DNA of 49,272 bases from JAMOAW01 sp039908535 (GTDB taxonomy: Bacteria > Pseudomonadota > Magnetococcia > Magnetococcales > JADFZT01), in NCBI GenBank assembly GCA_039908535.1, contig JAMOAW010000015.1:1-49272 (forward strand). The letters run 5' to 3'. The notes under the pieces were generated by a model. The model did not search any database. It saw only the letters and a list, made by a program, of their open reading frames with translations, and was not told the origin of the DNA. Position numbers and translations under genes: made by a program. Each line of letters begins with the position of its first letter. Within the stretch, counting starts at the first letter, position 1. Shown one piece after another: positions 7,991-15,708 of the stretch.

Positions 7991-8240
7991 AATATGATGC
8001 CCTGCGGGCAAAAAATCAAAATCAAAGGCAAAACCTTGGGGGATGAATCCCTCAAACCCCCTCTTTTTTTTAAGAATTAAAAGAAAAGGGTGGGGGGATT
8101 GGGGGGCGGTTCTCCGCCCCCCAAGGTCTTGATTTTTGTTTTTCCGATACATGAAATTAGATGACCTTCGGGCAAAAAAAATTAAAGACAAAACCCTGGG
8201 GGATGAATCCCCCAGATCCCATCTTTTTTTTAAGAATTAA
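7991..8240 (-). repeat. Composite hairpin repeat: one full and one truncated unit
   Basis: A full unit at 7991-8152 ends in CCGATACAT. A second unit at 8161-8240 has CCTTCGGGC and CTGGGGGATGAATCCCCCAG but no G6CGG hairpin. They fill the gap between rsmG and parA; the remaining bases 8241-8309 are AT-rich with nothing recognisable. Confidence 0.9.
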
Positions 8241-8309
8241 ATTTTCTAAGCTCTAAATAGACAGATATAGCACAAATAAATTTAGATGGATACCCCCCAT
8301 CAAATTGTG

Positions 8310-8984
8310 CTAAATACGTTGTAACTTTACTAAGATAGAATGATGCTCATTGGGACCAAGAATCGTATGCAACTGGGGTCTGGCGTATTTTAAATGAATT
8401 CGATTCATATAGTATTTCTCTAAGTCCTGATCCACTTTTGGCCCCTTGATCGTTAAATACATACCATCTGGTTTTAATAATTTAAATGCCCAGGTGGCTC
8501 CTTGAGCGATATCACTTAAGGCTCGACTTAAAATGACATGATACGAGTTTATCTCTTTGCTTGGCATCTGTTCGGCACGCTGATTGAAGATTTTAACTTT
8601 ATTGTGTAATCCAAGCTCTGCGACAATAAAAGAGAGAAAGCCAGCCTTTTTTTGGATTGACTCGATTAAATGCATCCGATGCTGAGGAAATACAATCGCA
8701 AGTGGAACTCCTGGAAAACCAGCACCTGAACCAATATCGGCTATTTTCGCGCTGGGAGGAAGAAGAGGGGCAAAATAGAGTGAATCTAAAAAATGCCGAA
8801 TTAAAATAGATTCGGGAGGAGCTGGTCCTATTAAATTAAATTTTTCGTTCCATGTTAATAGATGATGGGCATAGAGCTTAAATTGCGTTAGCTCAGAATC
8901 GTCAAGGGGACGATTGAGCGTGTGTGCGCATCGTTCAGCAAAGTTTATCCAGTGGGTGTCGGATATAGAGAAGGGGGAGGGCAT
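8310..8984 (-). CDS. rsmG: 16S rRNA (guanine-N7) methyltransferase RsmG
   Basis: This enzyme methylates G527 of 16S rRNA using S-adenosylmethionine. The SAM-binding motif IADIGSGAGFPGVPLAI lies near residues 76-92 and NEKFNLIGP near 48, both typical of RsmG (GidB). The start MPSPFSISDTHW at 8984 gives 224 residues and has TTGGAG about eight bases upstream; the frame extends to 9029, but the extra residues are unlike the family. It sits between mnmG and parA in the standard order. Confidence 0.93.
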   Translation of the reverse strand: MPSPFSISDTHWINFAERCAHTLNRPLDDSELTQFKLYAHHLLTWNEKFNLIGPAPPESILIRHFLDSLYFAPLLPPSAKIADIGSGAGFPGVPLAIVFPQHRMHLIESIQKKAGFLSFIVAELGLHNKVKIFNQRAEQMPSKEINSYHVILSRALSDIAQGATWAFKLLKPDGMYLTIKGPKVDQDLEKYYMNRIHLKYARPQLHTILGPNEHHSILVKLQRI

Positions 8985-9050
8985 AGAATACTCCAAAGTA
9001 GGGAGATGTAAAAACTGGTACCACCACACTTAACCGTGGTCATTTGTTTT

Positions 9051-9219
9051 TTGATTTTATTATTTAAAAAAAAAGGGGTCTGGGGGATTGCCCCCAGGGT
9101 TTTTCTTTTGCTTTTGACCTCGGTTTTGTTTTCTTCAAAAAGCAGGGGGATTGGGGGATGCAATCCCCCAAGGTCTTGACTTTGCTTTTTGTTCAGGCAC
9201 TCGTTCATCGTCCACACTT
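9051..9219 (+). repeat. Type II hairpin repeat, copy 1
   Basis: A unit of about 170 bases runs from TTGATTTTATTATTT through a CTGGGGGATTGCCCCCAG hairpin, a TTTTGACCTCGGTTTTG linker and a TTGGGGGATGCAATCCCCCAA hairpin to TCATCGTCCACACTT. It matches 21416-21585 along nearly its whole length. Strand is arbitrary; plus is used for this reading. CCACACTTAA occurs at 9024-9033 and again at 9212-9221. Confidence 0.85.
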
Positions 9220-9236
9220 AAATGTGGATGACGTTT

Positions 9237-9362
9237 AAATCAAAACCCTGGGGGATGAATCCCCCAGACCCCCTCTTTTTTTTTAAGAATTAAAAGAAAA
9301 GGGTGGGGGGGTATTGGGGGGCGGTTCTCCGCCCCCCAAGCTCTTAATTTTTATTTTTCCGC
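9237..9362 (-). repeat. Composite hairpin repeat directly after mnmG
   Basis: It contains CTGGGGGATGAATCCCCCAG and GGGGGGCGGTTCTCCGCCCC hairpins but lacks the GCCC/GGGC end. It begins about 15 bases after the mnmG stop in the direction of transcription and joins the type II unit. Confidence 0.88.
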
Positions 9363-9377
9363 TCAAAAAGTTGAAAA

Positions 9378-11219
9378 TCATCGCCCACTACTTTTTAAAA
9401 AAACACGGATAGCCGTAATGGCAGCGGGAGTAATTCCAGGAATGCGATAGGCTTGACCTAATGAGTTAGGAGCAACTCTTTTTAATTTTTCTCGCGCCTC
9501 TGTGGTTAATCCAGCCACAGATTCCCAGTGAATATCGGCAGGCAAGAGAATATGTTCACCAGTTTGAAAACGGTTAATCTCGGCCTGTTGTTTTTTTAGA
9601 TAGCCTTGATACTTGGCCTCAACTTCCAAATCTGCGAAAAGATCCGCATCCTCAATACCCATTCCAACCAATCTCAAAATTAAATTAATCTCTATCTCCT
9701 CTCGGCGCAACCAATCCCATGCACTTTTGCGCTCGGTTCCACGTGGATCACTGGGCAAATTTAGCACCTCATGTTGACTTAAAAGAGAAGTCTGTAATTT
9801 ATTGCGGGTTGCATCAAGCTTGTTTTTACGAATTTGAAAGCGTTCCCAACGTTCATCATCTATTAATCCAACTTCTCGGCCAATTGGGGTTAAGCGCAAA
9901 TCGGCATTATCAGCTCGAAGCAAAAGGCGAAATTCTGCTCTGGATGTGAACATTCGATATGGTTCATCTACGCCCTTAGAAGTAAGATCGTCCACCATGA
10001 CACCAATATAACTGCTAGAGCGATCGAATGTTATGGCATCCAATCCACGACTCCATCTTGAAGCATTAATACCCGCAACCAGCCCCAATGCCGCAGCTTC
10101 TTCATATCCTGTTGTACCATTAATTTGTCCAGCTAAATAGAGCCCAGGTATATCCTTGACTGCCAGTGCTTGATTTAAGGCCCTAGGATCCACCATGTCA
10201 TATTCAATGGCATATCCAGGACGGATGATTTGCACCTGCTCTAAACCCTCCATAGAGCGTACCAGTGCCCATTGGACATCAACTGGCAGACTGGTAGAAA
10301 TGCCGTTAGGATAGATTTCATGGGTATGGCGACCTTCGGGTTCCAAGAAAATTTGGTGGCTATCTCGTTCTGAAAAGCGTACCACTTTATCTTCAATTGA
10401 AGGACAGTAGCGTGGGCCAATTCCCGTAATTTGACCAGAGTAGAGGGGGGCACGATGGAGATTTTCTCGTATCAGGCGATGGGTTTCGGTATTGGTATGG
10501 GTGACATGGCAGGGCATTTGGGGACGATCTATCCGATCGGTCAAAAAAGAAAAAGGGGGGGCAGGAGTATCTCCATACTGTGGAAGCAAACGCGACCAAT
10601 CGATCGTGCGGCCATCCAGCCTGGGAGGTGTTCCAGTTTTAAGCCTCCCCATTGGTAGATTGAGTCGGCGCAAACCACGACTCAATTGTTCAGATGCCGC
10701 ATCGCCAAGACGCCCAGAAGAAAACATTCTGCTGCCCATGTGGACCAATCCAGCTAAAAAAGTGCCCGTTGTTAATACAATTGACCTGCATCGAATCTCT
10801 TCGCCCCAGTCGGTAATGACACCAAGTAGACGATCTCCATCCATTATAAAATCCAATACCTCACCCTGACGCAATTGCAAATTTGGAGTTGATTCCAACA
10901 TCCAACGCATCTGGCGACGATATTCAATTTTATCCATTTGGGCTCGTGGACCGCGAACAGCTGGCCCCTTGCGTCGATTGAGCATGCGAAATTGAATGCC
11001 AGCCGCATCCGCTACCCGTCCCATCAGACCGCCCAAGGCATCCACTTCACGAACGAGATGCCCTTTTCCCAACCCACCAATGGCAGGGTTACAAGACATT
11101 TGACCGATGGTATCCAAATTTTGTGTCAGTAAAATGGTTTTTGATCCACTACGGGCCGCTGCATGGGCTGCCTCACACCCTGCATGACCTCCTCCAACTA
11201 CCAGTACGTCATAGTCCAT
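9378..11219 (-). CDS. mnmG: tRNA uridine-5-carboxymethylaminomethyl modification enzyme MnmG
   Basis: This FAD-binding subunit acts with MnmE to install carboxymethylaminomethyl groups on U34 of certain tRNAs. The N-terminal Rossmann motif VVGGGHAGCEAA lies at about residues 7-18, CNPAIGGLGKGHLVREVDAL near 43-62, TGTFLAG near 151, and RFSERDSHQIFLEPEG near 291. The C-terminal helical MnmE-binding region is complete. 613 residues is close to the usual 620-630. It lies between mnmE and rsmG. Confidence 0.96.
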   Translation of the reverse strand: MDYDVLVVGGGHAGCEAAHAAARSGSKTILLTQNLDTIGQMSCNPAIGGLGKGHLVREVDALGGLMGRVADAAGIQFRMLNRRKGPAVRGPRAQMDKIEYRRQMRWMLESTPNLQLRQGEVLDFIMDGDRLLGVITDWGEEIRCRSIVLTTGTFLAGLVHMGSRMFSSGRLGDAASEQLSRGLRRLNLPMGRLKTGTPPRLDGRTIDWSRLLPQYGDTPAPPFSFLTDRIDRPQMPCHVTHTNTETHRLIRENLHRAPLYSGQITGIGPRYCPSIEDKVVRFSERDSHQIFLEPEGRHTHEIYPNGISTSLPVDVQWALVRSMEGLEQVQIIRPGYAIEYDMVDPRALNQALAVKDIPGLYLAGQINGTTGYEEAAALGLVAGINASRWSRGLDAITFDRSSSYIGVMVDDLTSKGVDEPYRMFTSRAEFRLLLRADNADLRLTPIGREVGLIDDERWERFQIRKNKLDATRNKLQTSLLSQHEVLNLPSDPRGTERKSAWDWLRREEIEINLILRLVGMGIEDADLFADLEVEAKYQGYLKKQQAEINRFQTGEHILLPADIHWESVAGLTTEAREKLKRVAPNSLGQAYRIPGITPAAITAIRVFLKSSGR

Positions 11220-11233
11220 AGCACCATTTACCT

Positions 11234-11292
11234 AAAAAAAAGGGTGGGGGGGATTGGGGGGCGGTTCTCCGCCCCCCAAGGTCTTGATACAT
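11234..11292 (-). repeat. Partial composite hairpin repeat between mnmE and mnmG
   Basis: Only the GGGGGGCGGTTCTCCGCCCC hairpin with its TTGATACAT end is left. It lies 14 bases upstream of the mnmG start, next to the second parS site. Confidence 0.85.
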
Positions 11293-11309
11293 TAAATCAT
11301 CCAGAAACG

Positions 11310-11325
11310 TGTTCCACGTGAAACC
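11310..11325. promoter_or_regulatory. Second parS-like site
   Basis: TGTTCCACGTGAAACC matches the parS consensus TGTTNCACGTGAAACA at every fixed position except the last. It lies in the 113-base gap between mnmE and mnmG, about 3.3 kb from the first site. Confidence 0.85.
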
Positions 11326-11332
11326 TGAATAG

Positions 11333-12745
11333 CTACTTTCCAATGCAAAATGTATTAAAAATTAAATCCAAAAGATCCTCTTGACTCACTTCACCAGTAA
11401 TGTCACCCAATACCGCCAATCCCTCTCGCAGTGGAATCACGATAATCTCTTCTGGCATTTCATCAATAATGAGCTGTATACACTCCTTTATTAACGCCTG
11501 AACGCGCATTAAAGCTTGGCGGTGGCGAGCCACCAACAACAAAGTTCCTTCTCCATCGGCAGGAATATGGGTAAAAAACTGCCCAATAGCTCCCAAAAGA
11601 TCTTCTAAACCCGATCCATCACGGCAAGAAACAAAGATTTCAACAAATTTTTCGGATAACCAGGAGGGGCGATTCGAGTGCAAAGTAGGGGAGGGGGGCA
11701 ATAAATCGGCTTTATTCCAAACTAAAAGCGTCTTCGGTCCACTCCATTCAGACAATAATGCCTCCTCTTCAGGCATCATTCCCGTATGTGCCTCAGCGAC
11801 AAATAAGACCCCATCGGCCTCTTGCATGCGCGCTAAAGCACGGCGAATTCCCTCGCGTTCAATCTCACAACCATCCCTGCGTAAACCTGCCGTATCGACT
11901 AGGTTAATTGCTACCCCGTCAATCATTAAACGAAATTCGTTTAAATCTCGTGTCGTCCCCGGTATAGAGGTGACAATCGCCCGATCTTTCCCCGCTAAAC
12001 GATTAAAAAGAGATGACTTCCCAACATTCGGGCGTCCCACCAATACCAAATCAAAACCATCCCGTAAATGCTGTCCCGCTAAAGAATGGGCTAAAAGATG
12101 CTCCAATCGCTCTACAACCCCCATTAAAGAGCCTTTTAAAACCTGGGTGCCTAATGGGTCAATCTCATCCTCAGAAAAGTCTAAAGAAGCCTCTAAATGG
12201 GAAAGAATGGTTAGAAGCTCGTGGCGCATCCCCTTTAAACGTTCCGATAAATCCCCCTCCATATGCCGTGTGGCTTCGCGAGCCGCACGTAAAGAGGAGG
12301 CCTCAATCAATCTCATCAAGGACTCTGCCTGCACCAAATCCATCTTTCCATTGAGATAGGCCCGGCGGGAAAACTCCCCAGGTGCGGCCGCACGAATCCC
12401 TACAGAAGCAAAAATTTCAAGCATTCTACTCAATACAACAGGTGAACCATGCCCTTGAATCTCCACAACATCCTCTCCTGTAAAAGAAAATGGTGCCGGA
12501 AAATATACAATCAATACATGGTCAAGAATGGCATTATGATCGGGATCAATAAAATTGAGGCGATGCAGCATACGTGGTGTGAAAAAATCTGAACCTACAG
12601 TACCACCAGAGGGAAAACGTAAAAAAGGAATAATTAATGGTAAAACAATTACTCCTGACAAACGAAGAATGGCAACTGCAGACATGCCAGGTGGGGTTGC
12701 AAGAGCAACAATAGAATCTTGATCAAGTTGCAAAGGGGAACGCAT
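11333..12745 (-). CDS. mnmE: tRNA modification GTPase MnmE
   Basis: This 470-residue GTPase is the partner of MnmG in wobble-uridine modification. The N-terminal tetrahydrofolate-binding domain begins DSIVALATPPGMSAVAILRL. The G domain shows GRPNVGKSSLF (about 236-246), TTRDL, DTAGLRR and NKAD. The protein ends in FCIGK, the conserved C-terminal catalytic cysteine motif. It lies between yidC and mnmG. Confidence 0.96.
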   Translation of the reverse strand: MRSPLQLDQDSIVALATPPGMSAVAILRLSGVIVLPLIIPFLRFPSGGTVGSDFFTPRMLHRLNFIDPDHNAILDHVLIVYFPAPFSFTGEDVVEIQGHGSPVVLSRMLEIFASVGIRAAAPGEFSRRAYLNGKMDLVQAESLMRLIEASSLRAAREATRHMEGDLSERLKGMRHELLTILSHLEASLDFSEDEIDPLGTQVLKGSLMGVVERLEHLLAHSLAGQHLRDGFDLVLVGRPNVGKSSLFNRLAGKDRAIVTSIPGTTRDLNEFRLMIDGVAINLVDTAGLRRDGCEIEREGIRRALARMQEADGVLFVAEAHTGMMPEEEALLSEWSGPKTLLVWNKADLLPPSPTLHSNRPSWLSEKFVEIFVSCRDGSGLEDLLGAIGQFFTHIPADGEGTLLLVARHRQALMRVQALIKECIQLIIDEMPEEIIVIPLREGLAVLGDITGEVSQEDLLDLIFNTFCIGK

Positions 12746-12763
12746 AAAAAACAGATAACATCC

Positions 12764-12809
12764 AAAAAAAAGGTGAAGGGTGGGGGGCGGATCACACCCC
12801 CCCTAGGTC
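12764..12809 (-). repeat. Short composite-repeat remnant after the yidC stop
   Basis: A hairpin of GGGGGG and CCCCCC around CGGATCACA, followed by CTAGGTCC. It abuts the yidC stop codon at 12810 and lies 19 bases upstream of the mnmE start. Confidence 0.7.
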
Positions 12810-14459
12810 CTATTGATTACGCTTAATAATATACCCTTGTTGAGCAATCGACAATACATTGTTGACAAGCCAGTATAAAACCAATCCCGACGGAAAGGTC
12901 AAAAAGAAAAAGGTGAAAATGAGTGGTAAAAATGACATCACCTTGGCTTGAATCGGATCAGGTGGAGCTGGATTCATTTTCGATTGAATATACATGGATA
13001 CACCCATCAACAACGGTAAAATATAATAAGGATCGTGGACCGATAGGTCATTTATCCATAAAAAGAATGGGGTATGACGCATTTCGACCGATAAAAATAA
13101 TACCTTATAAAGGGCAAAGAAAACGGGAATCTGAATCACAATCGGCAAACATCCCCCAAGAGGATTGACCTTATTCTCCTGGTAAAGCTTCATCATCTCT
13201 TGATTCATGCGTTGCTTGTCATTCGCATAAAGCTTTTTAAGCTCCTCTACCTTGGGCTGCAGCTTCTTCATGGCGTTCATGGAGATATAGCTCTTATTGG
13301 CCAGAGGAAAGAATAAAATTTTAATGGTGATGGTTAGAAAAATAATAGCCAATCCATAATTGTTTAAATAGTGGTTAAAAAAGAGCAATACATTGACCAA
13401 TGGCTCGGCTAAAAAATGGAACCAGCCATAATCAATGGAACGCTCAAGCTTTAATTTGAGTGCCTCTAAAACATGTATCTCTTTGGGACCGACAAAAAGA
13501 TTGGTCTCCACGACATCATCTTTTCCGGGTTCTAAAGTGACCTTTCCTGAAACCTCACCCACGCGAAAAGCAGGAGGATCAAAATCAAAATAGTATTGCT
13601 TTAACTCTGTGCTGTTGTTGGGAATTAAGGCCGCTAAAAAATATTTATCGCTAAATCCAGCCCACCCTTCCTTGGCATCCAAAGTCTTATCCTGCTTTTG
13701 AATATCTTCATAAGAATGCACCACACGGACACCATCCAAAAATCCCATCGGGCCTTGGAAATCGGCGGTAGCCATGGCATTCTGTCCCTCTGGCAAAGAT
13801 TCTGTTCGCAAAAAATGGACATAATGGTATAAGGTGAGAGGCGTTTTGGTTCGATTGATGACTCGGTCCGTGACCTTTAATAAATAGCTGTTAGGCTGAA
13901 ATGAGAAGGTTTTATTAAACTCAACGCCACTCCCATTCTCCCAGGTCAAATGAATCATCTGTAGCCCATTGGCGTCCGTCTCTTTAGAAGCTTTCCAAAG
14001 GGTTTCTCGGGTAGGAAGAGCGAGTTCTGGGGTGGAAATATAGCCACTCTCCGCTAAAAAAATATCTTTTTGGCTGTTGTTGATAAAATGGATAGGACGG
14101 GCATTGGGACCTAATTCATCTAAATGTTTTAAAAATGACAGGCTCGATAAAAGTCCACCTTGCAGCTCAATTTCTCCTTCAACCAAATTATTCTTAAATG
14201 GAACTTTTTGGCTTGGATCGGAAGAGATCATAAATTTACTCTTGGGCGCGGCTTCCGCCGTGACTTTGGGTTCCACCGTTGGACCCTTGCTCCCCTTTCC
14301 CACTTGAACATTTGGGGACTGGCCATCGCTCTGTATCTCCGATGACACAACAGATGTCTCTGTTTCGGATTGCGACGGATAGTAAAGAGCCAAAAAGGCT
14401 TGATAACAAGTGAGCAGAATGAATGATAAAGCAATGGCTAAGAGAGTGCGACGGTCCAT
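12810..14459 (-). CDS. yidC: Membrane protein insertase YidC
   Basis: YidC inserts and folds inner-membrane proteins, alone or with SecYEG. The start at 14459 (MDRRTLLAIALSFILL) gives a 549-residue protein with an N-terminal membrane anchor, a large periplasmic P1 domain (about 60-330), then the conserved five-helix core with FPLANKSYISMNAM, the cytoplasmic hairpin rich in Lys/Glu, NPLGGCLPIVIQIPVFFALY and the final PSGLVLYWLVNNVLSIAQQ. The frame extends to 14645, but those residues come from a repeat unit. Typical order rnpA-yidD-yidC-mnmE. Confidence 0.96.
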   Translation of the reverse strand: MDRRTLLAIALSFILLTCYQAFLALYYPSQSETETSVVSSEIQSDGQSPNVQVGKGSKGPTVEPKVTAEAAPKSKFMISSDPSQKVPFKNNLVEGEIELQGGLLSSLSFLKHLDELGPNARPIHFINNSQKDIFLAESGYISTPELALPTRETLWKASKETDANGLQMIHLTWENGSGVEFNKTFSFQPNSYLLKVTDRVINRTKTPLTLYHYVHFLRTESLPEGQNAMATADFQGPMGFLDGVRVVHSYEDIQKQDKTLDAKEGWAGFSDKYFLAALIPNNSTELKQYYFDFDPPAFRVGEVSGKVTLEPGKDDVVETNLFVGPKEIHVLEALKLKLERSIDYGWFHFLAEPLVNVLLFFNHYLNNYGLAIIFLTITIKILFFPLANKSYISMNAMKKLQPKVEELKKLYANDKQRMNQEMMKLYQENKVNPLGGCLPIVIQIPVFFALYKVLFLSVEMRHTPFFLWINDLSVHDPYYILPLLMGVSMYIQSKMNPAPPDPIQAKVMSFLPLIFTFFFLTFPSGLVLYWLVNNVLSIAQQGYIIKRNQ

Positions 14460-14490
14460 GGAACAGTAAATGCCTTTCGTCTGATGGGTT

Positions 14491-14623
14491 GAACAGGATG
14501 CCCTGCGGGCAAAAAAATCAAAATAAAAAAAAACTGGGGGATGAATCCCCCAGACCCAAAAGAAAAGGGTGGGGGGATTGAGGGGCGGTTCTCCGCCCCC
14601 CAAGGTCTTGTTCGTCGATACAT
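14491..14623 (-). repeat. Composite hairpin repeat between yidD and yidC
   Basis: All three hairpins are present, but the linker between CTGGGGG and G6CGG hairpins is short. It starts within the yidD stop codon (TGATGTATCG on the coding strand) and ends 31 bases before the yidC start. Confidence 0.9.
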
Positions 14624-14832
14624 CAAGGAACTGGGTCAAAACCACCCTTATGAAAAGGGTGACATTTCAGCAATCGAACACAAGCTAGGTAAAATCCTTT
14701 CCCAGCACCGTGTCTTTGGATTGCCTCAGCGGCATAGTGTGAACAGGTTGGCAAAAAACGACAACGTGGAGGCAAAACCGGTGATAAAATAAGTTGGTAC
14801 AAACGAATGAATCCCAAAAGAATCTTTTTCAT
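14623..14832 (-). CDS. yidD: Membrane protein insertion efficiency factor YidD
   Basis: A 69-residue protein with the family signature YQLILSPVLPPRCRFLPTCS followed by HYAAEAI and LLKCHPFHKGGFDPVP. It is a short inner-membrane-associated protein that aids YidC-dependent insertion. Its ATG is two bases after the rnpA stop. Its stop codon is the first base triplet of the adjoining repeat. Confidence 0.95.
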   Translation of the reverse strand: MKKILLGFIRLYQLILSPVLPPRCRFLPTCSHYAAEAIQRHGAGKGFYLACVRLLKCHPFHKGGFDPVP

Positions 14833-14834
14833 CC

Positions 14835-15212
14835 CTAACCTGTGTCCACGTCATCAGAGCGTTGATGACGCGCAAACAAGCGCAGTAATTGCTCACGCTG
14901 TTGCGCATTATCTATCGTTCCTGACTCTGAACGCGCAATGACAACACAATCCAATCCTGATGGTAATCGTTCTCGTTCCGTGCGAAAACATTCACGAATA
15001 TTTCGCTTGACTCGATTGCGCTCCACTGCATTACCTACCTTACGACTGACAATCAGTCCAAGTCGACACTCTGGTTGCTTGGAAAAATAAGTCACTAAGA
15101 CAAAAAGCTTAGAATTCCAACGTTTTCCAAAAGAAATCACTTCCTTAAATTGCTTGGAATGCAGCAATCGAGCACTTTTTGGAAAAGAGTTACTCTTTTT
15201 TTTAAGACACAC
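14835..15212 (-). CDS. rnpA: Ribonuclease P protein component
   Basis: A 125-residue basic protein of the tRNA 5'-end processing enzyme. The substrate-binding RNR box NAVERNRVKRNIRECFR lies at about residues 62-78, and FPKSARLLHSKQFKEV at 10-25 is typical of the N-terminus. The start is GTG at 15212, three bases after the rpmH stop; no ATG is available nearby. The C-terminal extension after about residue 105 is polar and variable. Confidence 0.94.
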   Translation of the reverse strand: MCLKKKSNSFPKSARLLHSKQFKEVISFGKRWNSKLFVLVTYFSKQPECRLGLIVSRKVGNAVERNRVKRNIRECFRTERERLPSGLDCVVIARSESGTIDNAQQREQLLRLFARHQRSDDVDTG

Positions 15213-15215
15213 GGT

Positions 15216-15350
15216 TTATGGTGCCAGACGGGCGCGACCTTTGCGTCGTCTGCGAGATATAAGTGCGCGTCCATCGTGGGTTGCCATACGGGAACGAAAG
15301 CCATGGGTACGTTTGCGACGAACCACACTGGGTTGAAATGTCTGTTTCAT
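15216..15350 (-). CDS. rpmH: 50S ribosomal protein L34
   Basis: The 44-residue product begins MKQTFQPSVVRRKRTHGFRS and ends in the basic RRRRKGRARLAP, which fits L34 throughout. GAGGAG lies seven bases upstream of the ATG. It is the first gene of the rpmH-rnpA-yidD-yidC run and lies downstream of a good sigma70-like promoter. dnaA, its frequent neighbour, is not adjacent here; purH is. Confidence 0.96.
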   Translation of the reverse strand: MKQTFQPSVVRRKRTHGFRSRMATHDGRALISRRRRKGRARLAP

Positions 15351-15416
15351 GTAAATCTCCTCGTCAATTTTTCAATAGTCCGCTATTGCCATAACAAGTC
15401 ACCGGCAAAATACAAT

Positions 15417-15444
15417 ATGATAGACCATCCGTGGCTATGGTCAA
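15417..15444 (-). promoter_or_regulatory. Sigma70-like promoter for rpmH-rnpA
   Basis: On the minus strand TTGACC (15444-15439), a 16-base spacer and TATCAT (15422-15417) are a close match to the consensus. It lies about 67 bases upstream of the rpmH ATG and just after a repeat unit. Confidence 0.55.
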
Positions 15445-15455
15445 GCCTTAAAATA

Positions 15456-15708
15456 GAACATGATGCCCTGCGGGCAAAAAAAAATCAAAGGCCAAACCCT
15501 GGGGGATGAATCCCCCAGCCCCCCTCTTTTTTTTTAAGAATTAAAAGAAAAGGGTGGGGGGATTGGGGGGCGGTTCTCCGCCCCCCAAGGTCTTGATTTT
15601 TATTTTTCCGATACATGAACATGATGCCCTGCGGGCAAAAAAAAAATCAAAGGCCAAACCCTGGGGGATGAATCCCCCAGCCCCCCAAGGTCTTGATTTT
15701 TATTTTTC
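15456..15708 (-). repeat. Composite hairpin repeat, one full and one deleted unit
   Basis: The full unit is 15456-15616. The second (15617-15708) has its centre deleted, so that CTGGGGGATGAATCCCCCAG runs straight into CCCCCCAAGGTCTTGA. Its far end abuts the purH stop codon: the consensus CGGAAAAATAAAAATC is present as TAGGAAAAATAAAAATC. Confidence 0.9.

Noticed and set aside
9051..9219. The type II repeat as an insertion sequence
   Set aside because: It is too short to code a transposase and has no clear terminal inverted repeats; a non-autonomous element remains possible.
9735..9750. A third parS site (GGTTCCACGTGGATCA)
   Set aside because: It has several mismatches to the parS consensus and lies in conserved mnmG coding sequence.
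11826..12359. Plus-strand frames of over 100 codons within mnmE, mnmG, rsmB, purH and asnB
   Set aside because: They are antisense shadows of well-identified genes and show no protein-family features.
12810..14645. N-terminal extensions of yidC, parA, rsmG, ihfA, pilP, siaB and the ZorA-like gene
   Set aside because: The extra residues are repeat or leader sequence, and family members start at the internal ATG, in most cases with a better ribosome site.
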